Source: Xanthomonas cassavae CFBP 4642
GTDB taxonomy: Bacteria > Pseudomonadota > Gammaproteobacteria > Xanthomonadales > Xanthomonadaceae
Assembly: GCF_000454545.1 (NCBI RefSeq)
Contig: NZ_CM002139.1
Span: forward strand, 655,530-688,604
Length of the DNA stretch: 33,075 nt
Direction: 5' to 3'
The position numbers were made by a program, and so were the translations under genes. This document shows positions 15,312-23,406 of this stretch, piece by piece. Every line of letters begins with the position of its first letter. Positions within the stretch are counted from its first letter, which is position 1. The notes under the pieces are model-generated. The model worked only from the letters and a program-made list of their open reading frames with translations. It ran no database searches and had not been told where the DNA came from.

Positions 15312-16847
15312 CTGCAACAGCATGCGCTCGTACTGCGCCAGGTCGATTTCCAGCCGCCATTGCAGCTGCGCCTTCTCACTGGCCTGGCGAAAGGCGCGGC
15401 AGTGGGCATCGTCTGCCTCGCGTTGCAATGCGTCGTGGCAGGCCTGGACGCCAGTGCCATCGGCAGTCCACAGGCTGGCACCTGGCAGGAAGCCATACGT
15501 CAGCCCATTGCGGGCCAGCTGCTTGAGTGTGGGGTAATCGATGCCCTGTTCCTGCATGGCGCGTTGGTACTCGTGGGTCATGTCGGCACGCGACACGCCG
15601 GCATCGTCGGTGGACAGCACCACCGGCACGCCTGCGCGCAGGTACATCGCCAGCGGGTGTTGCGCGCCCTTGACGCCCAGAATCACGTCGTTGCTGGTCA
15701 GGTTGATTTCCACCGCCACATGCTGCTTGCGCATGCGCTCCAGCAGCCCGCTGGCATCGTCCTCGTAGGGCAGGTCCACACCATGGCCGATACGGCGTGC
15801 GCCGGCATCCACGGCCTGGCGGATATGCGAACGCAGCTGCGCCGGCGGTACCAGGCCCAGGGTCAGTTCGCCTGCATGCAGGGACAGCGGCACGCCTGGA
15901 TAGCGCGTGGCGAAGAAGCGGAACATCGCCATATGCCGCGAGTAGTCGGCCAGCGCCACCGGGTTGTCTTCGGGCGCGACGATGTTGACCGCCACCGCGC
16001 GGCTGCCACCGGCGGCCACCAGCGCATGGGCAAGCGCCATCTGCCCGAACACCACCGGCTGCGGCAGCACGCGCAGCACATAGGGCACGTAGCGATAGGT
16101 GACCCGGCAGCCGGGGCGCGCATCGGCCTGGTCGCAGCGCAGCACGCGGCGCACCTGCGCATCGATGTCGGCCAGCGCCGCCTGTGCGGCCTGCACCAGC
16201 GGCGGCAACGCCTGCTGCAGGGCGGCCAGGTTGGCACTGTCGTCATCGCCTCGCCAGGGCAGCGCTTGCATGCGCTGCGCGGCCTGATCCATCTGCGGTG
16301 GGTTGGCGATGATTTCCACGTAAGGCACGCGGTCGCGCGCGGCCTGGTCGAGCACCGCGGCCACGGTATCGGCCACGCGTGTGCGCACCACCGCATCGAA
16401 CTTGCCGAAGCTGCCGAAGAACTGGCCGTGCCCGGTGGGCTGCGCGGCAGTGGGCAGGAACCTGCGCATCGACAAGGCATCCACCACCCGCCCGTACAAC
16501 GCTGCATTGCGTGCGGCCAGGCCGCTGGCCGGCTCCTGCCCCGTGCCGCATGGCGGCGCGCGCAGGCTCAGGTCGTCCAGTTGTACGCAGGCGCCGTCTT
16601 CGCTGGCCCACTGCAGGTAGTCCTCGGCATACACCGAACCGGACAGGTGGTTGTGCAGGTCGCCGCCCTTGGGCATGGCCTGCAACCAGGCGCGCAGCTG
16701 TGCAGGGTGCGCGGCGGCAGCGTGGAACAGCTGCGCCACCTGTTGCTCGCGCTGCTGCGCGGGAGCAACGGGAGCCGTGCGTGCCTGGGCGATGCAGGGC
16801 AACAGCACGCAAACGCTCAGGATCAGATAACGATGCAGACTCGACAT
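15273..16847 (-). CDS. Exported adenosine deaminase
   Basis: This 524-residue protein of the adenosine/AMP deaminase superfamily has metal-binding GGDLHNHLSGS (His65, His67), SLHAGE, RIGHGVDL and LSTDDAGVS, all at the expected places. It should turn adenosine into inosine and ammonia. The start at 16847 gives a signal peptide, MSSLHRYLILSVCVLLPCIA with cleavage after AQA (residue 22), so it acts outside the inner membrane, like the secreted ADGF/CECR1 type and unlike cytoplasmic Add. It is long because of inserts between the conserved blocks. The last 12 residues are encoded by a REP unit. No strong ribosome-binding site is seen before the ATG. Confidence 0.9.
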   Translation of the reverse strand: MSSLHRYLILSVCVLLPCIAQARTAPVAPAQQREQQVAQLFHAAAAHPAQLRAWLQAMPKGGDLHNHLSGSVYAEDYLQWASEDGACVQLDDLSLRAPPCGTGQEPASGLAARNAALYGRVVDALSMRRFLPTAAQPTGHGQFFGSFGKFDAVVRTRVADTVAAVLDQAARDRVPYVEIIANPPQMDQAAQRMQALPWRGDDDSANLAALQQALPPLVQAAQAALADIDAQVRRVLRCDQADARPGCRVTYRYVPYVLRVLPQPVVFGQMALAHALVAAGGSRAVAVNIVAPEDNPVALADYSRHMAMFRFFATRYPGVPLSLHAGELTLGLVPPAQLRSHIRQAVDAGARRIGHGVDLPYEDDASGLLERMRKQHVAVEINLTSNDVILGVKGAQHPLAMYLRAGVPVVLSTDDAGVSRADMTHEYQRAMQEQGIDYPTLKQLARNGLTYGFLPGASLWTADGTGVQACHDALQREADDAHCRAFRQASEKAQLQWRLEIDLAQYERMLLQVGARLSANGLYR

Positions 16848-17174
16848 GCAGGAAACACTCGCTAAAGACAGTAGGGCCTGGTGGCTGCGGGCGGCTGCAC
16901 AGGGATGCCAGGCAGGAAAGCGGTGGCGTCCAAGGCAGGCATGGCAGATGCAGGCTGCCGCCACACAAGCACGATGGCGTGCGCAATGCCAGCAGGAGGA
17001 CTGGCGGACACCACATCACCGGCTCTGCGCAGGCGGTGCCTGACCGGCCGCACCATGCAGCCGGCAGCGTCGCTCGCGCGCCAGGCAATCACCGCCGCGC
17101 GTGCCAGGCTGCGCCGGTGACGACCACATGCGGCGCGACTGCGCGAGCACGCATTTGCGCATGCCAGCATCGGC
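16848..17174. other. Intergenic stretch between permease and deaminase genes
   Basis: These 327 nt hold no frame that looks coding and no obvious terminator with a T-run. The deaminase promoter should lie here if it is not co-transcribed with the permease, but I cannot point to a clear -35/-10 pair. Confidence 0.5.
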
Positions 17175-18488
17175 TCATTCCAGCGCATAGCGCAGCACGA
17201 ACAAGCCGGCGATCGCCCAGGTGGCCGGGTGCACGCCGCGCCAGCGGCCGCTGCCGAGCTTGAGCGCCGCGTAGGTGATGAAGCCCAGTGCCAGACCGGT
17301 GGCGATGGAATAGGTGAGCGGCATGGCGAGCATGCAGATCGCCGCCGGTAACGCTTCGTTGACATCGTCCCACTGGATCTGCGTGCACTCGCGCAGCATC
17401 ACCGAGGCCAGATAGATCAGTGCCGGCGCGGTGGCATAGGCCGGCACCATGGCCGCCAACGGCGAGAACAGCAGCGCCAGCAGGAACAAGGCGGCGACCA
17501 CCAGTGCGGTCAGGCCGGTGCGCCCGCCGACCTGCACGCCGGCAGCGCTTTCCACGTAGGCGGTGGTACTGGAGGTGCCGAGCAACGAGCCGGCCAGGAT
17601 GGCGGTGCTGTCGGCCAGCAGGGCGCGGTCGAACTGCCGGCGTTGCGCCTGCGTGCGCAGCAGGCCGGCGCGCTGCGCCACACCCATCAAGGTGCCGGTG
17701 GCATCGAACATCTCCACCAGCACGAACACCAGCACCACATGCAGCACCGCCGCAAGCGCACCGCTGCCGCCGTGGCCGTGCAGCGCGCCGGCAATATCTA
17801 GCTGCAACAGCGTCGGCGCCAGGCTTGGCGGCAGCGACAGCACGCCCTGGTAGCGCACCAGACCCAGCGCCAGCGCCGCGGTGGTGACGGCCAGGATACC
17901 GAGCAACATCGCCCCCCGCACGCGGCGCACGTCCAGTACGCCGATCAACAGCAGGCCAGCCAATGCCAGCAGCGGTTCGGGCCGATGCAGGTCGCCCAGG
18001 GTCAGCAGCGTTTGCGGATGCGCCACCACCAGCCCGGCCTTCTGCAGGCCGATCAGGGCCAGGAACAGGCCGATGCCGACCGCGATCGCGCTGCGCAATG
18101 TGGCCGGAATGCCATCCACCAGCCAGCGCCGCGCGCCGGTGACGGTCAGCAGCAGGAACAGGCAGCCGGAGACGAACACCAGCCCCAGCGTCTGTTGCCA
18201 GCTGTAACCCAGCGTGCCCACCACCGTGAAGGCGAAGAACGCATTCAGGCCCATGCCCGGCGCCATGCCGATCGGGTAGTGGGCCAGCACGCCCATCAGC
18301 AGCGAGCCCAGCGCCGCGGCCAGGCAGGTCGCCACGAACACCGCGCCATGGTCCATGCCGGTGGTGGCCAGGATGTCGGGGTTGACGAAGATGATGTACG
18401 CCATCGTCAGGAAGGTGGTGGCACCGGCCAGCAGCTCGGTGCGCGCAGTGCTGCCATTGGCGGCCAGCGCGAATCCGGGCCAGCGCAT
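17175..18488 (-). CDS. AzgA-type purine permease (NCS2 family)
   Basis: This 437-residue inner-membrane transporter is related to AzgA, the adenine/guanine/hypoxanthine permeases of the nucleobase-cation symporter-2 superfamily. Diagnostic pieces are FLTMAYIIFVNPDIL near the N-terminus, PIGMAPGMGLNAFFAF (about residues 72-87), LVEMFDATGTLMGVA and GTSSTTAYVESAAGVQVGGR. Hydrophobic segments fill most of the chain, consistent with about 12-14 helices. The start at 18488 matches the normal short cytoplasmic N-terminus. It lies 258 nt after hpxE on the same strand. Proton symport of hypoxanthine or adenine fits HpxDE and the exported deaminase. Confidence 0.9.
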   Translation of the reverse strand: MRWPGFALAANGSTARTELLAGATTFLTMAYIIFVNPDILATTGMDHGAVFVATCLAAALGSLLMGVLAHYPIGMAPGMGLNAFFAFTVVGTLGYSWQQTLGLVFVSGCLFLLLTVTGARRWLVDGIPATLRSAIAVGIGLFLALIGLQKAGLVVAHPQTLLTLGDLHRPEPLLALAGLLLIGVLDVRRVRGAMLLGILAVTTAALALGLVRYQGVLSLPPSLAPTLLQLDIAGALHGHGGSGALAAVLHVVLVFVLVEMFDATGTLMGVAQRAGLLRTQAQRRQFDRALLADSTAILAGSLLGTSSTTAYVESAAGVQVGGRTGLTALVVAALFLLALLFSPLAAMVPAYATAPALIYLASVMLRECTQIQWDDVNEALPAAICMLAMPLTYSIATGLALGFITYAALKLGSGRWRGVHPATWAIAGLFVLRYALE

Positions 18489-18746
18489 CAGCGTGCGTCC
18501 TCACCGCGGAACAAGGGAATCACACGGCAGGCAGGCATCGGCAAGGCTCTCTTCAACACAGGGCATCCAGAGCGCGGCCCGTGGATGCGGGCTGCTCATC
18601 TTGCCTTGTGCGTGCAGATTTGCCAGCGCCGTGGTCCATTGCAGCGCGTGATCGCCGTGGCGCATCGGGATGGCCGGTACCGGGGAGCGCTGCGCGGCCT
18701 GCCGGGAGCTGCGCAACGCCTGCGGTGCGCGCACGATGCTGCCGGC

Positions 18747-19706
18747 TCAAAGATCCAGCACCAGGCGCGGCGAGCGGCTGCGCGAGCAGCACAGGGTGAT
18801 CTGCGTATTGCTGGCCCGCTCGGCGTCGCTGAGCACGCTGTCGCGGTGATCGGGGACACCGGCGAGCACACCGGTCAGGCAGGCCCCGCACATGCCCTGC
18901 TCGCACGAGAGCGGCACCTCGATCCCGGCATCCAGCAGGGCGCTGGCAATGCTGCCATCGGCCGGTACCTGCAGCACGCGGCCGCTGGCGGCCAGTTCCA
19001 CTTCGAAAGCGCGCTCCGCACCGTGATCGTGGGCGGGATCGACCGCGGCGAAACGCTCGCGATGCAGTTGCGCCGCCCTCCAGCCACGCGCCAGCGCCAG
19101 TTGCGTGAAGTGATCCATGAAGGCCGCCGGCCCGCACAGGTACAATTGATCGCGTGCGCGCGCCTGGCCGAGCTCCTCGGGCACATGCACGCGCGGGCTC
19201 TGCCCGCCATCGCTCAGGTGCAGTTGCACCTGGCCGTGCAGAAAGCCTTGCTGCAGCCGCTGCCCGAAGGCCACATCGGTATGCCGGCGCACGTAGTAAT
19301 GCAGCACGAACGGCTCGCCGCGCGCTTCCAGCGCTTCGGCCATCGACAGCAGCGGGGTGATGCCGATCCCGGCGGCCAGCAGTACATGCCGTTCGCCCGG
19401 ATGCAGCGGAAACAGATTGCGCGGGCTGGAGATCTGCAGGCGGTCGCCGGGGCTGAGCTGCTCGCACAGGTGCCGCGAGCCACCGCGCGAGGCATCGGCC
19501 AATTTGACGCACAGCACATAGTGATCGCGCACATGCGGCGCGCTGGCGATCGAATACTGGCGGATCATGCCATCCGGCAAGTGCAGGTCCACATGCGCGC
19601 CTGCCTCGAATGCGGGCAACTCGCTGCCGATCGACTCCAGCCGGATCGCACGCTGGCGGGGGCCTTGCTCGGCCACTGCGGCCACACGCACTTCATGCAG
19701 GCTCAT
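18747..19706 (-). CDS. hpxE: Rieske oxygenase reductase component HpxE (FMN, NAD, 2Fe-2S)
   Basis: This 319-residue reductase of the phthalate dioxygenase reductase type has, in order, a flavin domain (RQYSIASAP near residue 49), an NAD domain (LLAAGIGITPLLSM, then YLCGPAAFM) and a C-terminal plant-type ferredoxin domain with CEQGMCGAC plus a final Cys in TLCCSRS. It passes electrons from NADH to the oxygenase HpxD encoded just upstream. The ATG at 19706 has AAGGAG 7 nt before it and lies 17 nt after the hpxD stop. A vanillate demethylase reductase would look the same; the substrate is inferred from the purine context. Confidence 0.82.
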   Translation of the reverse strand: MSLHEVRVAAVAEQGPRQRAIRLESIGSELPAFEAGAHVDLHLPDGMIRQYSIASAPHVRDHYVLCVKLADASRGGSRHLCEQLSPGDRLQISSPRNLFPLHPGERHVLLAAGIGITPLLSMAEALEARGEPFVLHYYVRRHTDVAFGQRLQQGFLHGQVQLHLSDGGQSPRVHVPEELGQARARDQLYLCGPAAFMDHFTQLALARGWRAAQLHRERFAAVDPAHDHGAERAFEVELAASGRVLQVPADGSIASALLDAGIEVPLSCEQGMCGACLTGVLAGVPDHRDSVLSDAERASNTQITLCCSRSRSPRLVLDL

Positions 19707-19723
19707 GGCGCGCTCCTTGGCGG

Positions 19724-20776
19724 TCAACGCAGGAAGAAGTCGCTATAGCCCTGGCTGCGCAGGCCACGGCGGTAGGCGATCGAACTGCGATCGGCCGGGA
19801 TGTGCACCTCCAGCAGCGGGTCCAGCGGCAGGTATTCGGGGCGCTGTGCTTCCACCATGGCGCGGTCTTCCTCGAACACGCGCAGGTTGAAGGCATGCAC
19901 GTCTTCCACCGCCAGATGGGTGTCGAAGTTGCGCGCGATCGGCACCAGCAGCCGCGTCTTGTGCTTGGACACCGGGCTTGCGGCATTCATGATCACCAGC
20001 CGCTTGCCCGGCACCGGGAAGTGGATGGTGAGCGTGGCGGTGAACGGCAGATGCACCTCGAAATGGCGCAGCCACTGGAAGCTGGGGTCAACGTCCGGCA
20101 GCGGCATGTCCACCGAATAATTGGCCACGCTGCTGAGGTAATCGGCGTTGAAACCGGTCGGCGTCTCGGTGGTGGTGTAGGCCGGCACGTCGCGCTTGTC
20201 CGGTTGGGCAAAGGTGGCGGTGTGCACGAAGGCGAAATGCGCCACGTCGATGAAGCCTTCCAGTTGCCGCGCCGCGCTGCCGCCGATGTCGAAGGCAGGG
20301 CAGACGATCTGCTGAAAGCCGTCCTCGTCCCAACCCGGCATCGGCGGAATCTGCACCTCGGCCTCGCTCACCCCGGCGGGTCTGGCCAGGCACACCCAGA
20401 TCAGGCCGTAGCGCTCGGCCACCGCATAGGTGTGCAGGCGCATCTTGGCCGGGATGTTCTGCGTGGGACTGGCCGGAATGTGATTGCAACGCCCGCCCGC
20501 GCCGAAGCGCAGGCCGTGGTACGCGCACACCACGCCGCCGCCATCGGCCGTGCCCATGCTCAGCGGCACGCCGCGGTGCGGGCAGACATCGCGCGCAGCC
20601 ACCAGCTCCTCGTCCAGCCGATACAGCACCAGCGGCTCATCCAGCAGGGTGGCCTTGAATGGCGCCTGCCCCACCTCGCTGCTCAGCGCCACCGCGTGCC
20701 AGTGCTGGGCCAGGCGCTGCCAGTCGGCCGCCTCGAAGGTGCAGTGCAGCGGCAGGGCGGGGACGGCGACATCCAT
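19724..20776 (-). CDS. hpxD: Rieske non-heme iron oxygenase HpxD (hypoxanthine hydroxylating)
   Basis: This 350-residue oxygenase subunit has Rieske ligands CPHRGVPL and CAYHGLRF near residues 65 and 84 and the mononuclear iron motif GFIDVAHFAFVH near 174. In Klebsiella the two-component HpxDE oxidises hypoxanthine to xanthine in place of a molybdenum enzyme. The arrangement here, with HpxE directly downstream, a divergent LysR gene and a purine permease, repeats that theme. Aromatic demethylases of the VanA type share the motifs, so the substrate is an inference from context. The promoter and operator upstream match those of the urate operon. Confidence 0.82.
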   Translation of the reverse strand: MDVAVPALPLHCTFEAADWQRLAQHWHAVALSSEVGQAPFKATLLDEPLVLYRLDEELVAARDVCPHRGVPLSMGTADGGGVVCAYHGLRFGAGGRCNHIPASPTQNIPAKMRLHTYAVAERYGLIWVCLARPAGVSEAEVQIPPMPGWDEDGFQQIVCPAFDIGGSAARQLEGFIDVAHFAFVHTATFAQPDKRDVPAYTTTETPTGFNADYLSSVANYSVDMPLPDVDPSFQWLRHFEVHLPFTATLTIHFPVPGKRLVIMNAASPVSKHKTRLLVPIARNFDTHLAVEDVHAFNLRVFEEDRAMVEAQRPEYLPLDPLLEVHIPADRSSIAYRRGLRSQGYSDFFLR

Positions 20777-20817
20777 GGGGCGGTCTCTGGCGTAGGGCGG
20801 GGAGCGGTGCCGGATTG

Positions 20818-20846
20818 ACTCTAGGAAGCCGGGGGTGTGTGATCAA
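20818..20846 (-). promoter_or_regulatory. hpxDE promoter
   Basis: On the minus strand, -35 TTGATC (20846-20841) and -10 TAGAGT (20823-20818) are 17 bp apart, putting transcription start near 20811, about 35 nt before the hpxD ATG. The distance from the -35 to the upstream operator equals that at the hpxK promoter. Confidence 0.6.
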
Positions 20847-20868
20847 ACATCGTTTTTCCGCAAAGCCA

Positions 20869-20883
20869 TTGCAAAAAATGCAA
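20869..20883. promoter_or_regulatory. Putative LysR-type (HpxR) operator, copy 2
   Basis: The interrupted palindrome TTGCAAAAAATGCAA (5-bp perfect half-sites) is centred near -65 of the hpxD promoter and ends 20 bp before the hpxR ATG. One site could therefore activate hpxDE and damp hpxR itself, the common LTTR arrangement. It shares 17 identical bases with the site at 7464-7480. Confidence 0.65.
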
Positions 20884-20903
20884 CGCCAACCGAGCTACGC
20901 CCC

Positions 20904-21821
20904 ATGCTGACCTTCTCCCGTTTCACCCGATACTTCATCGAAGTGGCCCGCTGCGGCAGCATCCGCAAGGCCTCCGAGGTGTTGCACGTGTCGGCCTCGG
21001 CGATCGACCGGCAGATCCTCAAGGCCGAGGAGGAACTGGGCGCGCAGCTGTTCGAGCGCCTGCCCGGGCGTCTGCGGCTCACTGCCGCCGGCGAGCTGCT
21101 GCTGGTGGACGTGCGCGGCTGGGAGAAGGCCTACGCGCGCACGCTGGAGCGCTTCGACGAGCTCAAGGGTCTGCGCCGCGGGCACGTGGAGATCGCCATG
21201 ATCGACGCGCTCAGCGAGGGCGTGGTGCCGGCGGCGGTGGCCGCGCTGGTGCAGGAGTACCCCGGCATCACCTTCAATCTGTCCACCGCGCGCAACCAGC
21301 GGGTGATGGAGATGGTGACCTCGGCGGACGTGGACATCGGCCTGCTGCTGGACCCGGTGAGCAGCGTGGACCTGGAGGTGCGTGCGTTCGCCGATATCCC
21401 GCTGGGCATTGCGATGCCGGTCGGCCACCCGCTCAGCACCCGCACCGAGTTGCAGCTCAGCGAGACGCTGGAACATCGTCTGCTGTTGCCGGCCGCGCCG
21501 CTGATCGTGGGCGAGCATGCCAAGGTGCTGTACCAGCGCCAGCATATCGATGTGAAGCGGCTCACCCACTGCAATGATGTACGCACGCTGCGCGGCCTGG
21601 TGCGTGCCGGTGCCGGCGTGGGGCTGATGTCGTGGCTGGACGCCGCACCCGACGTGGCCGATGGACGCCTGGCCTTCGTGCCGTTCCGCCAGCATCTGAC
21701 CAAGCCGATGACGCTGGCGCTGTGCGTGGCCCCACAGCGGCAGCTGTCGCGCTCGGCGCAACTGGCGATCCAGGCCTTGGCGGCAAAGATCGATGCGATG
21801 ACGGTGCCGGAGGTGGGGTGA
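20904..21821 (+). CDS. hpxR: LysR-family regulator divergent from hpxDE (HpxR-like)
   Basis: This 305-residue LTTR has an N-terminal helix-turn-helix (FTRYFIEVARCGSIRKASEV, then SASAIDRQILKAEEELGAQL) and an effector domain containing VDIGLLLDPVSSVDLEV. The start at 20904 gives MLTFSRFTRYF; an upstream ATG at 20835 would run through the operator and is unlikely. It is transcribed away from hpxD, and the operator lies between them. In Klebsiella HpxR activates hpxDE. The last 39 codons, including the stop, lie inside a perfect 190-bp tandem duplication. The recorded stop still gives a normal-length protein. Confidence 0.85.
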   Translation: MLTFSRFTRYFIEVARCGSIRKASEVLHVSASAIDRQILKAEEELGAQLFERLPGRLRLTAAGELLLVDVRGWEKAYARTLERFDELKGLRRGHVEIAMIDALSEGVVPAAVAALVQEYPGITFNLSTARNQRVMEMVTSADVDIGLLLDPVSSVDLEVRAFADIPLGIAMPVGHPLSTRTELQLSETLEHRLLLPAAPLIVGEHAKVLYQRQHIDVKRLTHCNDVRTLRGLVRAGAGVGLMSWLDAAPDVADGRLAFVPFRQHLTKPMTLALCVAPQRQLSRSAQLAIQALAAKIDAMTVPEVG

Positions 21822-21850
21822 GTGTCTTGCGCAAGCGGCCCTCACCCCTG

Positions 21851-21876
21851 CCCCTCTCCCGCAGGCGGGAGAGGGG
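21851..21876. terminator. Stem-loop after hpxR (first copy)
   Basis: A perfect 11-bp stem CCCCTCTCCCG/CGGGAGAGGGG with a 4-nt loop lies 30 nt past the hpxR stop. It is preceded by CCCTCACCCCTG, a flank that recurs inverted at 30897-30908. This is a dispersed repeat type that also sits where a terminator is expected; there is no T-run. Confidence 0.55.
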
Positions 21877-21899
21877 AACGGCAACGCACTCGCTCCGAA

Positions 21900-22016
21900 C
21901 CGATGACGCTGGCGCTGTGCGTGGCCCCACAGCGGCAGCTGTCGCGCTCGGCGCAACTGGCGATCCAGGCCTTGGCGGCAAAGATCGATGCGATGACGGT
22001 GCCGGAGGTGGGGTGA
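21900..22016 (+). pseudogene. Duplicated C-terminal fragment of hpxR
   Basis: The fragment carries the last 38 codons and stop of hpxR again, in the same frame as the parent because the period is 195 bp. It is separated from hpxR by the TGA at 21819 and has no start or ribosome-binding site of its own. Read-through of that TGA would add 65 residues to HpxR, but nothing suggests this happens. Confidence 0.85.
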
Positions 22017-22045
22017 GTGTCTTGCGCAAGCGGCCCTCACCCCTG

Positions 22046-22071
22046 CCCCTCTCCCGCAGGCGGGAGAGGGG
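22046..22071. terminator. Stem-loop (second, duplicated copy)
   Basis: This is the same 11-bp perfect stem with a 4-nt loop as at 21851-21876, carried along in the tandem duplication. Confidence 0.5.
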
Positions 22072-22243
22072 AACGGCAACGCACTCGCTGCAGGGCGCTG
22101 GTATGCAGGTACCGCTGGCGGCATCTAGTGCTGTCAGCTGTATTCGGGTCCGTAGAGCGCGCGTAGATGCGGACGAAAGGATGCAGACGTTGCTCGCCGC
22201 GCGCGGATACCACCGACAGCATGCAGATGCTGCAGCAGCTGTC

Positions 22244-22267
22244 CCTTCTCCCGCCTGCGGGAGAAGG
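22244..22267. repeat. Related stem-loop repeat upstream of tatD
   Basis: A 10-bp perfect stem CCTTCTCCCG/CGGGAGAAGG has loop CCTG, followed by GTGCCCGCAGGGCGGATGAGGG. This is a variant of the same intergenic repeat class as the hpxR hairpins. It ends about 70 nt before the tatD start and could also shield tatD from upstream transcription. Confidence 0.55.
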
Positions 22268-22339
22268 TGCCCGCAGGGCGGATGAGGGCAACGCTCACCC
22301 AGTACACTCGCAGCTGCTCTTTCAGACCACACCCGCACC

Positions 22340-23146
22340 ATGCAGTTGATCGATATCGGCGCCAACCTGACCCACGACTCCTTCGACCGCGATCGCGATG
22401 CGGTGCTGCAACGCGCCCAAGACGCAGGGGTGTCACAGCTGGTGATCACCGGCGCCAGTCGCGAGCATTCGCCGCTGGCGCTGCAACTGGCGCAGCAGCA
22501 TCCAGGCGTCCTGTACGCCACCGCCGGCGTGCATCCGCACCATGCGGTGGAATTCACCGCCGAATGCGAAGCGGAAATGCGTACCTTGCAGGCACATCCG
22601 CAAGTGGTGGCAGTGGGTGAATGCGGGCTGGATTACTTTCGCGATTTCGCACCGCGCCCGGCCCAGCGCAAGGCCTTCGAGCGTCAACTGCAACTGGCCG
22701 CCGACAACGGCAAGCCGCTGTTCCTGCACCAGCGCGATGCGCACGAGGACTTCCTGTCCATCATGCGCAGTTTCGACGGCAAGCTGGGTGCGGCCGTGGT
22801 GCATTGCTTCACCGGCACGCGCGAAGAACTGTTCGCCTATCTGGATCGCGATTACTACATCGGCATCACCGGCTGGCTGTGCGACGAGCGCCGCGGCGCG
22901 CACCTGCGCGAGCTGGTGCACAGCATCCCCGCCAACCGGCTGATGATCGAAACCGACGCGCCTTACCTGCTGCCACGCACGCTCAAGCCCATGCCCAAGG
23001 ACCGTCGCAACGAGCCGATGTTCCTGTCGCATATCGTCGAGGAGCTGGCACGCGACCGTGGCGAAGCCGTGGCCGCGACGGCTGCCAACAGCACGGCGGC
23101 GGCGCGCAGTTTCTTCCGTCTGCCGGTGCCTGCTGTGGCCGATTGA
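22340..23146 (+). CDS. tatD: TatD-family metal-dependent DNase
   Basis: This 268-residue TIM-barrel hydrolase of the TatD group acts as a 3'-5' exonuclease in known members. Metal ligands and signatures are visible: IDIGANLTHDSF at the N-terminus, GVHPHHA, GECGLDYFRDFAPRPAQRKA, HCFTGTREEL and ETDAPYLLPRTLKP. The KPMPKDRRNEP segment is typical of TatD proper and not of YcfH or YjjV. The protein is soluble with no leader. No tatABC gene is in view. The ATG at 22340 gives the exact family N-terminus, MQLIDIGANL. Confidence 0.93.
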   Translation: MQLIDIGANLTHDSFDRDRDAVLQRAQDAGVSQLVITGASREHSPLALQLAQQHPGVLYATAGVHPHHAVEFTAECEAEMRTLQAHPQVVAVGECGLDYFRDFAPRPAQRKAFERQLQLAADNGKPLFLHQRDAHEDFLSIMRSFDGKLGAAVVHCFTGTREELFAYLDRDYYIGITGWLCDERRGAHLRELVHSIPANRLMIETDAPYLLPRTLKPMPKDRRNEPMFLSHIVEELARDRGEAVAATAANSTAAARSFFRLPVPAVAD

Positions 23147-23147
23147 G

Positions 23148-23378
23148 TCAGCGGTTGCACGCCGCGGCCGCGTTACCGCGCAAGTGCAATGCCGGGATCG
23201 AGATGTCCTGACCATCAAGATACTGGTGCGCGGTGCATCGGTTCGCCGTCTGACGATAACGCAGTCGTCTTGCTCGCCGCTCTAAGCCGCCAGCAGCTCC
23301 CAACCTTCGCACGTCGCGATAGACGCGCAGTGTGAGGTCGGGATCCAGGCAGGGCAGGACGAGGTGACGAAGATGCAT
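23148..23378 (-). pseudogene. Decayed small gene, perhaps a VOC/glyoxalase-fold remnant
   Basis: An open frame from ATG 23378 begins MHLRHLVLPCLDPDLTLRVY then RDV, which resembles the first strand and helix of VOC-family proteins (HHLVLxxxDLxxSLxFYRDV). Beyond that the 76-residue frame becomes arginine-rich and no longer looks like the family, suggesting a frameshift or truncation. A MerR/SoxR-type promoter stands directly upstream. It could be an intact small gene of unknown type; the remnant reading is only suggestive. The rest of 23147-23533 holds no other gene. Confidence 0.3.
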
Positions 23379-23406
23379 GGCATTCAAGTCGATGGGAAGA
23401 GTCTGC

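Larger units (their letters stand above)
21705..22089. repeat. Perfect 190-bp tandem duplication covering the hpxR 3' end
   Basis: Positions 21705-21894 and 21900-22089 read the same throughout, with 5 bp (CCGAA) between them. Each copy contains the last 38 hpxR codons plus stop and the following stem-loop. The period of 195 bp is a multiple of three. Lack of any difference points to a recent event or an unstable locus. Confidence 0.9.

Noticed and set aside
21822..22016. A 64-residue frame downstream of hpxR
   Set aside because: It is the duplicated hpxR tail preceded by read-through of the hairpin region, not an independent gene.
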